10,387 nt of DNA. Source: Bacillota bacterium (GTDB lineage Bacteria > Bacillota > UBA5301 > JASBVW01). The DNA is taken from positions 1 to 10,387 of the forward strand of contig JASBVW010000029.1 in the NCBI GenBank assembly GCA_029961005.1. Reading direction: 5' to 3'. Of this stretch, positions 1 through 6,074 are shown piece by piece. Made by a program: the position numbers and the translations under genes. The number at the start of each line of letters is the position of its first letter. Within the stretch, counting starts at the first letter, position 1. The notes beneath the pieces are model-generated. The model had not been told where the DNA came from. It ran no database searches and saw only the letters and a program-made list of their open reading frames with translations.

Positions 1-79
1 GGATGGGACCGGCGGCGCCTTGGAAAAGGCGCTCTAAGGACCGCTCGAGCCACCGCTCCAATCCGAGTAAGAACTTCAT
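1..79 (-). CDS. FhaA-like protein with DUF3662 N-terminus (partial, only first 26 codons)
   Basis: Only the N-terminus is in the window; the gene runs off the low-coordinate edge. It starts at an ATG (79-77) that overlaps the rlmN TGA stop (78-76) as ATGA, which implies translational coupling. The visible 26 residues begin MKFLLGLERWLER and end GAAGPI. This amphipathic, Leu/Arg/Glu-rich start followed by a Gly-rich stretch resembles the start of FhaA proteins, which carry an N-terminal DUF3662 domain (usually leading into a 'QPVEVA'-like segment) and a C-terminal FHA domain that binds phosphothreonine. In Gram-positive bacteria such genes often lie near rlmN or beside Ser/Thr kinase, phosphatase, FtsW and penicillin-binding-protein genes, where they help control cell-wall synthesis. 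The FHA domain is not visible, so the assignment rests on a short stretch plus context. Confidence 0.6.
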   Translation of the reverse strand, partial: MKFLLGLERWLERSLERLFQGAAGPI

Positions 80-1158
80 TTTTCGCCTTCACCGCCTCCG
101 GCCAAAAAACGGCGGCGCAGCTGGCCACACGCGGCGTCAATCTCTGCTCCCAGCTGGCGCCGCACAGTTACGCTGCAGCCGCGGCCGGCGAGGATGTTCT
201 GAAAACGCCTCACTTCTGCTGGGCTGCTCCTCCGCAGGCCGGTCTCCGGTACAGGGTTGGCCGGGATCAGGTTGATGTGGCATTTCAGCCCTCTGACCAG
301 AGTGGCTAAAGCCTCCGCATCCTCCGGCCGGTCGTTCACTCCGTGCAGGAGAAGGTACTCAAAGGTGATGCGCGAACCCGTCTTCTCTATGTAGAACCGG
401 CACGCCCGGAGCAGCTGGTCCAAAGGGAAGCGGCGATTGATGGGCATAAGCTGGCTCCGGAGGGAGTCGTTGGCTGCGTGAAGGGAGACGGCCAGCGTGA
501 TGGGAAGACCTTCTGCCGCCAGCCGGTAAATGCCTGGCACTACGCCGGCGGTGGAGATGGTCATGTGTCGATAACCGATCCCCAAGCCTTCTTCATCGTG
601 AGCCAGCTGCAAAAAGGCCAGAACTGACTCCAGGTTGAAGAGCGGTTCGCCCATGCCCATGACCACCACATGGCCAATCCGCTCCCCTCGGCCCGCTTCG
701 TCCAGATAACGGGCGGCCGCCAGAACCTGGCCCATCAACTCGCCGGTGGTAAGGTTGCGCTTCCATCCTCCCAACCCCGAGGCGCAGAAGGTACACCCCA
801 GGGCGCAGCCAACCTGGCTGGAGACGCAGATGGACCACCCATACTGGTAAGGAAGGAGAACGCACTCCACCGCTTCTCCATCTGTCAGCCCCAGCAACAA
901 CTTGACCGTGCCCGTGCGCTGCGAGCGCTGGCACTCCAGCACGCGAGGGAACTCTGCCGTGGCGCGCTGCGCCAAGCTTTGGCGCAGCTCCAAAGGCAGA
1001 TCGGTCATGGACTGAAAGTCGTCGCAACGCCGCCGATACAACCAATGCATGACCTGAACGGCCCGGTAGGGCGGGGCCCCCAACTGGCCCAAAAAGGCCG
1101 CCAGTTCCTGCCGCGACATCCCTTTTACATCTACCCGCTGTCCTTCATCCTGCTCCAT
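76..1158 (-). CDS. rlmN: RlmN, dual-specificity 23S rRNA (A2503)/tRNA (A37) C2-methyltransferase
   Basis: Radical-SAM enzyme that methylates C2 of A2503 in 23S rRNA and of A37 in some tRNAs. From the ATG at 1158 the protein has 360 residues, close to the usual 345-380. Visible marks are the radical-SAM cluster motif CxxxCxxC (C118, C122, C125), a GMGEPLFN SAM-binding segment at about 168-175, and the C-terminal DAACGQL block. The Cys of that block (C344) corresponds to the cysteine that becomes methylated during catalysis. An upstream in-frame ATG at 1194 would add 12 residues and overlap the trxB stop by 17 bases. I prefer 1158 because it leaves a 19-base gap after trxB, but neither start has a strong Shine-Dalgarno. 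The gene is probably cotranscribed with trxB upstream and the FhaA-like gene downstream (ATGA overlap). Identity is secure; the start is not. Confidence 0.95.
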   Translation of the reverse strand: MEQDEGQRVDVKGMSRQELAAFLGQLGAPPYRAVQVMHWLYRRRCDDFQSMTDLPLELRQSLAQRATAEFPRVLECQRSQRTGTVKLLLGLTDGEAVECVLLPYQYGWSICVSSQVGCALGCTFCASGLGGWKRNLTTGELMGQVLAAARYLDEAGRGERIGHVVVMGMGEPLFNLESVLAFLQLAHDEEGLGIGYRHMTISTAGVVPGIYRLAAEGLPITLAVSLHAANDSLRSQLMPINRRFPLDQLLRACRFYIEKTGSRITFEYLLLHGVNDRPEDAEALATLVRGLKCHINLIPANPVPETGLRRSSPAEVRRFQNILAGRGCSVTVRRQLGAEIDAACGQLRRRFLAGGGEGEK

Positions 1159-1177
1159 TTTACAGCCTGCTCGGTGG

Positions 1178-2104
1178 TTACCACTCCTTGACATGGCCGG
1201 CCAGATAGCGCTCCGCTTCCACCGCCGCCAGGGCGCCGTCGGCCACCGCCGTCACGATTTGCCGCAGGGCCGTGGCCCGGACGTCCCCCGCGGCCAAAAC
1301 CCCCTGGAGAGAGGTGTGCAGGCGTGCATCGGTGCGAATATACCCGGCTTCATCCAGCTCCAGCCGCCCCGACACAAAGCCGGTATTCGGTCGCATCCCG
1401 ATGTAGATAAAGACGCCCTCCACCGGCACCGCCGTCTCCTTTCCGTCGATGGTGCTGGCCACCGTCACCTGCTGCACCTTCCCCTCCCCTTCGATGCGCC
1501 GCACCACGGCGTTCCAGATGAACCTGATCCTGGGGTGGGCCAGGGTTTCCTCTTGGAGGACCTTCGTGGCTCGCAGAGCGTCGCGGCGGTGCACTACAGT
1601 CACCTGGCTGGCGAAGCGGGTCAGGAAGAGGGCTTCCGTAATGGCTGTATCCCCTCCGCCCACCACCATCACCTCTTTGCCGGTAAAAAAGGCTCCGTCA
1701 CAGGTGGCGCAGTAGGAGACGCCCCGACCGCGCAGTTCCTCTTCTCCCGGCACTCCCAGCCGCTGCGGCTCCGAGCCCGTAGCTATGATGACCGTCCGGG
1801 CAGAAACCGCTCCTCCTCCCGCCAGCTGCAGCTCAATCTTCCGCCCGCTCCCCGCCAGGTCCACCACCTCGCCCAGCTCCACCCGGACTCCCAGGCGCTC
1901 GGCTTGGCGGGCCATCTTCTCCATGAGGTCAGGGCCGGAGATCCCCTCCGGAAAGCCCGGGTAATTCTCAATCAGATGAGTGGTGGCAGCCTGCCCCCCC
2001 GGGGCCGTGCGCTCAAGGAGCAGAGTTTGCAGGCGCGCGCGAGCTGCGTAAATTCCAGCAGTCAGCCCTGCAGGGCCGGCTCCGATGATAGCCACGTCGT
2101 ACAT
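1178..2104 (-). CDS. trxB: Thioredoxin reductase (NADPH), TrxB
   Basis: Flavoprotein that passes electrons from NADPH through FAD and a redox disulfide to thioredoxin in the cytoplasm. Its 308 residues match the usual 305-320 for the low-molecular-weight type. Domains in order: FAD-binding GAGPAG at 8-13 with the PGGQ segment at 35-38; the redox-active CATC motif at C132-C135 within VSYCATCDG; the NADPH-binding GGGDTA at 149-154 and the HRRDALRA motif at 172-179, whose arginines recognise the 2'-phosphate of NADPH; and a C-terminal AAGDVR FAD contact. The start is ATG 2104-2102, with an AGGAGG-type site 13 bases upstream, a somewhat long spacing. No thioredoxin gene is in view. It is divergent from the tRNA-Pro gene, and its own promoter is not obvious. 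The related ferredoxin-flavin reductases are less likely given the intact NADPH motif. Confidence 0.95.
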   Translation of the reverse strand: MYDVAIIGAGPAGLTAGIYAARARLQTLLLERTAPGGQAATTHLIENYPGFPEGISGPDLMEKMARQAERLGVRVELGEVVDLAGSGRKIELQLAGGGAVSARTVIIATGSEPQRLGVPGEEELRGRGVSYCATCDGAFFTGKEVMVVGGGDTAITEALFLTRFASQVTVVHRRDALRATKVLQEETLAHPRIRFIWNAVVRRIEGEGKVQQVTVASTIDGKETAVPVEGVFIYIGMRPNTGFVSGRLELDEAGYIRTDARLHTSLQGVLAAGDVRATALRQIVTAVADGALAAVEAERYLAGHVKEW

Positions 2105-2125
2105 TCTTCTCTTCTCTCCTCCTCA

Positions 2126-2154
2126 TTGACACGGGCCGGGAAGTGCAGTACAAT
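2126..2154 (+). promoter_or_regulatory. Sigma-A promoter of the tRNA-Pro gene
   Basis: A perfect -35 box TTGACA (2126-2131) and a near-perfect -10 box TACAAT (2149-2154) are separated by exactly 17 bases. Transcription should start around 2161, giving a leader of about 4 bases before the tRNA 5' end at 2165. The -35 box lies only 21 bases upstream of the divergent trxB start codon. Confidence 0.88.
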
Positions 2155-2164
2155 AGGTCTGTGT

Positions 2165-2241
<77 letters not shown>

Positions 2242-2266
2242 TTTTCTTTCCCTGCCGGTAATAATT

Positions 2267-2310
2267 GAGCGGGACCGCGGTATTAAGTATACCACGGTGC
2301 CGCTCTTTTT
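2267..2310 (+). terminator. Intrinsic terminator after tRNA-Pro, possibly also serving the convergent spo0A-like gene
   Basis: A 17-base-pair stem with two mismatches (2267-2283 pairing with 2289-2305) and a 5-base loop is followed directly by TTTTT (2306-2310). It starts 25 bases after the tRNA. On the minus strand the same hairpin is followed by an A/T-rich stretch without a real T-run (AATTATTA), so it could stop transcription from the spo0A-like gene only weakly. Confidence 0.85.
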
Positions 2311-2333
2311 GCCATCTCCAGAGGCGGCCAAAA

Positions 2334-3128
2334 TCAACTGGCTTGCAGCCTTACTCTCAGTTGATCAGCTATTTTAGCGATCAGGAGTGAGTTGGAAGGG
2401 AACTTCCCCTTGGTGGACAGGGCGGTCTTACCAATAATGCTGTCGATGAAGGGCCGGTTCCCGTGCTGCCAGGCAGTTAAAATAGCGTTGCGGATAGCTG
2501 CTTCCACTCCGCCGTTGGTGGTGTGGTACTTGGCGGCGATCCTGGGATAGAGAACCTTGGTGAGGTTGCCTCCCAGCATATTCTCTTCCTCCAGCACCAT
2601 CAGCACCGCATCCCGGATGTAATTGTACCCCTTGAAGTGGGCGGGGATGCCCATCATGTGAATGATCTCCGTAACCATGGCCATGAGGTCGCGCTTTTTC
2701 GCCGCAGGGGAGGGTGGGGCGTCGTAGCTGCGCTCCGCTTCCTTCAGCACCAGACCCTGGCTGCCAGCAAACTGCCGGATGCGCGTAGCCAGGACCTCCA
2801 AATCAAAGGGCTTCACCATGTAGTAGTCAGCTCCCAGCTCAGCCAGCCGGAGCAAGAGGTCCTCCCGACCAAAAGCGGTCAAGATGATTACCTTGGGCTG
2901 GCGCGGCAGGTTTAAGCCGGGGAGGCGCTCCAGCACCGCCAGCCCATCCAGGATGGGCATAGTAATGTCTAAGATGAGTACGTCCGGTACCTTCTCCGCC
3001 AGGAGTTTAAGGGTCTGCTCTCCGTCGTAGGCCACCCCCACCACTTCCATGTCTTCCTGTCGCTCGAAGAATTGCTCCAAAATCTCGCATAATTCGACGT
3101 TATTATCAGCTAAAACTATAGAAATCAA
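2334..3128 (-). CDS. Spo0A-family sporulation response regulator, divergent recognition helix
   Basis: Response regulator of the Spo0A family, the phosphorelay-controlled master regulator of sporulation entry. Its 264 residues match the family (267 in Bacillus subtilis). The receiver domain (1-120) has the phospho-acceptor D54 in the LILDITMP block, the conserved LDGLAVLERL segment, T84 and K106 (KPFD). A short linker (about 121-145) leads to the Spo0A C-terminal domain, with HxxGxPAHxKGYxYxR at 157-172 and LTKVLYPRIAAKYHTT at 189-204. Two features are odd. N9 stands where B. subtilis has the acidic D11. The recognition helix reads TTNGGVEAAIRNAI, with G207 and A210 replacing R211 and R214 of B. 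subtilis, while E209 and R213 (E213 and R217) are kept. The start is a TTG at 3128 with AAAGGAGG at 3137-3144, 8 bases away. It is a single gene behind a sigma-H-like promoter and is not next to spoIVB, so it may be a paralogue rather than the classical spo0A. Family membership is secure; the gene symbol is left empty for that reason. Confidence 0.93.
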   Translation of the reverse strand: MISIVLADNNVELCEILEQFFERQEDMEVVGVAYDGEQTLKLLAEKVPDVLILDITMPILDGLAVLERLPGLNLPRQPKVIILTAFGREDLLLRLAELGADYYMVKPFDLEVLATRIRQFAGSQGLVLKEAERSYDAPPSPAAKKRDLMAMVTEIIHMMGIPAHFKGYNYIRDAVLMVLEEENMLGGNLTKVLYPRIAAKYHTTNGGVEAAIRNAILTAWQHGNRPFIDSIIGKTALSTKGKFPSNSLLIAKIADQLRVRLQAS

Positions 3129-3136
3129 ACTCGTCC

Positions 3137-3144
3137 CCTCCTTT
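3137..3144 (-). promoter_or_regulatory. Ribosome binding site that fixes the TTG start of the spo0A-like gene
   Basis: The sequence AAAGGAGG on the minus strand ends 8 bases before the TTG at 3128. It is an almost perfect Shine-Dalgarno match at ideal spacing. The receiver domain begins immediately after this start and no better ATG exists, so the rare TTG start is well supported. Confidence 0.85.
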
Positions 3145-3158
3145 CACTAACGGAGAGT

Positions 3159-3187
3159 AAATTCGACGGAAGGGAAAACATTCCTCT
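3159..3187 (-). promoter_or_regulatory. Sigma-H-like promoter of the spo0A-like gene
   Basis: On the minus strand AGAGGAATG (3187-3179) matches 8 of 9 positions of the B. subtilis sigma-H -35 consensus RnAGGAwWW. After an 11-base spacer, GTCGAATTT (3167-3159) matches all positions of the -10 consensus RnnGAATww. The family spacing is 11-12. An A-rich tract lies just upstream (about 3188-3196). Transcription would begin near 3152, giving a leader of about 24 bases that holds the ribosome binding site. Sigma-H transcription from the Ps promoter of B. subtilis spo0A is established knowledge; its use here is inferred from the motif. Confidence 0.65.
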
Positions 3188-3208
3188 TTTTTTTAATTTC
3201 GTCTTTTC

Positions 3209-4636
3209 TCAGTTTTCAGGTGAAGGAGCATAGACCAAGCGCGCAATAAAAAAGCCGTCCGTGCCGTGGCGATGGGGATAGAGGCGTAAAAAAGGGCGGC
3301 CGTTGCCGGACTCCTCGCCTAACGCCGCCAGCCGTGCCCGGGCTGAAGGGGGAAGAAAGTCGGCTACAGGGGTAAGGGTAAAGCCCTGCTCCTCCGCCAA
3401 AAAGCGGTGCACCACTTCCTCGTTCTCCTCCGGCTCGGTGCTGCAAGTGCAGTAAACCAAAACCCCTCCCGGGCGCACGCAGCGGGCTGCCGCCCGCAGG
3501 ATCTCCCCTTGCAGGACAGGGAGGGTTGTCAGGTCTTCCGGACGCTTTCGCCACCGGGCATCGGCGCGCCGCCGCAGCACGCCCAGCCCCGAGCAAGGAG
3601 CATCTACCAGAACGCAGTCAAAGGAAGCGGCAAAGCCCTCCCGCGCAGGGAGAGTTCGGACATCCGCTTCCACTGCCTCCACCGATGCAATGCCCAGCCG
3701 CCGTGCGTTTTCCCGGAGCAAAGCCAGTTGCCGGGGATTGTCGTCCACTGCTGCAATCCGCACTCGGTCGCCGGCCAGCTCCGCCAGCTGCGTCGCCTTA
3801 CCCCCCGGCCCGCAACAGGCGTCCAGGATGCGCATCCCCGGCTGCGGAGCCATGAGATACCCTACCAGCATGGAGCTTTCGTCCTGGACCTGGCAGAGCC
3901 CTTGGCGAAGAAAGTCCTCGGCCCCTTTGGTGTAGCTGCCGGCTGGCAGCCTGATCCCCGCAGGGGCCCAGGGCGAGGGTTCTGCCGCCAGGCCCTGAGC
4001 GGAGAAGGCTTGGAGCAGTTGCTCCCTGGTGGTGCGCAGGAGATTCGTCCGGAGGGAGAGAGGGGGCACCTCGTTGTTGGCCTGGCAGAGGGCGGCCGTC
4101 TCCGCAAACCCCCAGCGCTCCAGCCACCGCTCCACCAGCCAGCGGGGATGGGAGTGGACCACAGAGAGAAAAGCGGCCGGCTCCCTTTCCGGATCCGGCC
4201 AGGTAATCTTCTCCCGCTCCTGCGCGACCCGCCGCAAAACAGCGTTCACCAACCCTACGGTGCCGCGGTGGCCGAAGCGCCCGGCCAGATGGGCGGATTG
4301 ATCGCAGACCACCGCCGCCGGCAGGTCAGTCAGGAAGAGGAGCTGATAGACCCCCAGGCGCAGGATATTCCTGATCCAGGGGGTTAAAGCGGTCAAATCC
4401 CGCCGCAGATAAAGCCGCAGCACCCAATCCAGGGTGAGGCGGCGCCTCGTGGTGCCGTAGACCAGCTCAGCCGCCAGGGCCCTCTCTGCGGCTGGAAGTC
4501 TCCGCCGCTGCAGGGCCATGTCTAGGGCTGAGGTGGCCCGCTCACCCTCTACCTCGATGGCCCGGAGGGCCAGAATCGCCGCTTCGCGCGCTGGCGAAGC
4601 ACCTCGCGCCGCGGTCCGACCTTGCTCAGCGGTCAT
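3209..4636 (-). CDS. rsmB: RsmB, 16S rRNA (cytosine-967-C5)-methyltransferase
   Basis: SAM-dependent enzyme that makes m5C967 in 16S rRNA. The 475 residues carry an N-terminal NusB-like helical RNA-binding domain (about 15-140, with ELVYGTTRRR and VGLVNAVLRR) and a C-terminal Rossmann-type methyltransferase domain. Visible motifs are the SAM-binding DACCGPGGK at 272-280, DAPCSG at 345-350 with C348 (the release cysteine), and YCTCST at 395-400 with C398 (the nucleophile attacking C6). The start ATG at 4636 lies inside the end of the upstream metallopeptidase gene (11-base overlap) and has no clear Shine-Dalgarno, so translation probably depends on coupling. It appears to be the last gene of the coaBC-to-rsmB run. 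No intrinsic terminator is visible after its stop. Confidence 0.95.
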   Translation of the reverse strand: MTAEQGRTAARGASPAREAAILALRAIEVEGERATSALDMALQRRRLPAAERALAAELVYGTTRRRLTLDWVLRLYLRRDLTALTPWIRNILRLGVYQLLFLTDLPAAVVCDQSAHLAGRFGHRGTVGLVNAVLRRVAQEREKITWPDPEREPAAFLSVVHSHPRWLVERWLERWGFAETAALCQANNEVPPLSLRTNLLRTTREQLLQAFSAQGLAAEPSPWAPAGIRLPAGSYTKGAEDFLRQGLCQVQDESSMLVGYLMAPQPGMRILDACCGPGGKATQLAELAGDRVRIAAVDDNPRQLALLRENARRLGIASVEAVEADVRTLPAREGFAASFDCVLVDAPCSGLGVLRRRADARWRKRPEDLTTLPVLQGEILRAAARCVRPGGVLVYCTCSTEPEENEEVVHRFLAEEQGFTLTPVADFLPPSARARLAALGEESGNGRPFLRLYPHRHGTDGFFIARLVYAPSPEN

Positions 4637-5315
4637 CGCGCAGGTTGCGCAGGAGGAAGAGGCGCAAGAGCTGCACTGCAGCCATAGCCGTAGCGGCCAC
4701 GTAGGTCAGGGCCGCCGCCGACAGCACCTCTCGCACCGGGCCTAACTCGCGGGAGGTGACAAAGCCGTGGGACTGCAGCAGGGCCAAAGCCCGGCGGCTG
4801 GCGTTAAGCTCCACGGGCAGCGTGAGAACTTGGAAGGCCACCGCCGCCGTGAAGAGCAGGATGCCCAAGTCCATCAGCAGGCGCCCCTGGAAGAGAAAGC
4901 CCAGAAAGAAGAGGGGAAAAGCCAGCTGCGAACCCAGGTTGGCCACGGGGAAGAAATTGTTCCTCAGCCCCAGCGGAACATACCTCTGGGCGTGCTGAAG
5001 GGCGTGGCCGCTCTCGTGAGCCGCTACCCCCAGGGCTGCCAGGGAGGAAGAGTGGTAAACCTCCGGCGAGAGCCGGACCACCCGCGTCCTCGGATCGTAG
5101 TGGTCGCTCAGATGTCCCTCGGTCATCTCCACCCGCACGTAGTCCAGCCCTTCCCCGTTCAACAGCCCCCGCGCCACTTGAGCCCCCGTGGCGCCGCCGG
5201 TGGACCGCACCTCCGAGTAGCGCTGAAAGGTACTATTGACTTTGAACTGGGCGTAGAGAGCCAGGGCCAGAGCCGGCAACAGCAGAACAAATGTGGGATC
5301 ACCCCAAAACCACAC
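4626..5315 (-). CDS. YugP-type membrane zinc metallopeptidase
   Basis: A 229-residue integral membrane protein of the neutral zinc metallopeptidase family typified by B. subtilis YugP. The HEXXH motif is AAHESGHALQHA, with H100, E101 and H104; the E in PVELNASRRA (E169) is the likely further zinc ligand, as this segment is conserved in the family. Membrane segments appear at about 8-24, 120-143, 147-168 and 197-222. The physiological substrate is not established. The start is a GTG at 5315 with AAGGAGG 10 bases upstream, lying in the last codons of the DUF116 gene. The gap to DUF116 is 6 bases and the 3' end overlaps rsmB. The family often lies beside fmt, DUF116 and rsmB in Clostridia, which suggests a housekeeping membrane role but does not define it. 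Confidence 0.88.
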   Translation of the reverse strand: MWFWGDPTFVLLLPALALALYAQFKVNSTFQRYSEVRSTGGATGAQVARGLLNGEGLDYVRVEMTEGHLSDHYDPRTRVVRLSPEVYHSSSLAALGVAAHESGHALQHAQRYVPLGLRNNFFPVANLGSQLAFPLFFLGFLFQGRLLMDLGILLFTAAVAFQVLTLPVELNASRRALALLQSHGFVTSRELGPVREVLSAAALTYVAATAMAAVQLLRLFLLRNLRDDR

Positions 5316-5321
5316 CAGAAT

Positions 5322-6074
5322 TCAACCTCCTTGCATAAAGTATCGTATAGCTTCCCTGACCTTGTCAAGATCGACCCCCGTATTGCGGCAGTAACCCTCG
5401 GGCCTGAGGTTGACGATCCCCCAGACCGCCAGCGGGTAAGTGTCCTGGAGGCCGGAGGTCAGGTCGCGCTCGCAAGCCACGGCCACCACAGCCTGCGGCC
5501 GACGCTCCCAGATGATCTGGCGGGCAATGCTCCCTCCGGTGGCCATCGCTAAAGTGGTGCCGTACTCTTCGCAGATCTCCAGCAGGTTCTTAACCAGGCA
5601 GCGACCGCAGCGGCGGCAATTGGTAGGATCGGTCGTGATGCGGTGGGGACATTCCGACCACTGCAGGCAGTGCGGCATAAGGAGGAGGATCTTCTCGGGC
5701 GGAATAGGGCCGATGCGCAGCCGCAACAACCGGTTGTGGATCTCGATGAAGGATCGGGCCACGCTCTCCCGGCCCAGCCCTACCAGGTGGCCGACGGACG
5801 AAACCAAGGGAAAGAGCAGATCCAGGGCCAAATGCACTGGCATCTCCCAGCGGAACGCCTTCTGTGCCAGGAGGGAGTACACGATCCCTCCCGTGCCTAC
5901 GCCCACCAGAACGAGAAAGGAGCCGAAGAGCCAGGCCAGGCCCCAAACCAACCAGTGCTCCCACCGCCCTCCGCGCAGGAGAAAGAAGAAGAGCAGGCCC
6001 AACGCCCCCGCCCCCACAAGGACGAACCCCGCCAGGAGCCCCAAGAAAATCCGTTTCTTGCCTTCCACCGGCAT
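5322..6074 (-). CDS. DUF116 membrane protein with cysteine cluster
   Basis: About 250 residues, of unknown function. Two N-terminal membrane helices (about 9-35 and 42-70) are followed by a cytoplasm- or surface-facing domain. Counting from the upstream GTG at 6077 (subtract 1 for the ATG chosen here), eight cysteines lie at 137, 143, 154, 157, 160, 169, 202 and 230. The spacing CX5C, then CX2CX2C, and the block MPHCLQWSECPHR are characteristic of DUF116, and such a pattern suggests an iron-sulfur or zinc site. The start could be the ATG at 6074 (stop-start TGATG overlap with fmt) or the GTG at 6077 three bases earlier; AGGGAA lies just upstream. It is coupled to fmt and followed 6 bases later by the metallopeptidase. 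No enzymatic activity can be assigned from sequence. Confidence 0.85.
   Translation of the reverse strand: MPVEGKKRIFLGLLAGFVLVGAGALGLLFFFLLRGGRWEHWLVWGLAWLFGSFLVLVGVGTGGIVYSLLAQKAFRWEMPVHLALDLLFPLVSSVGHLVGLGRESVARSFIEIHNRLLRLRIGPIPPEKILLLMPHCLQWSECPHRITTDPTNCRRCGRCLVKNLLEICEEYGTTLAMATGGSIARQIIWERRPQAVVAVACERDLTSGLQDTYPLAVWGIVNLRPEGYCRNTGVDLDKVREAIRYFMQGG

Noticed and set aside
3181..3208. Possible terminator after rsmB (run of eight T on the plus strand)
   Set aside because: On the transcribed minus strand this is an A-run with no preceding hairpin, so it cannot be an rsmB terminator; it more likely acts as an A-rich upstream tract of the promoter.
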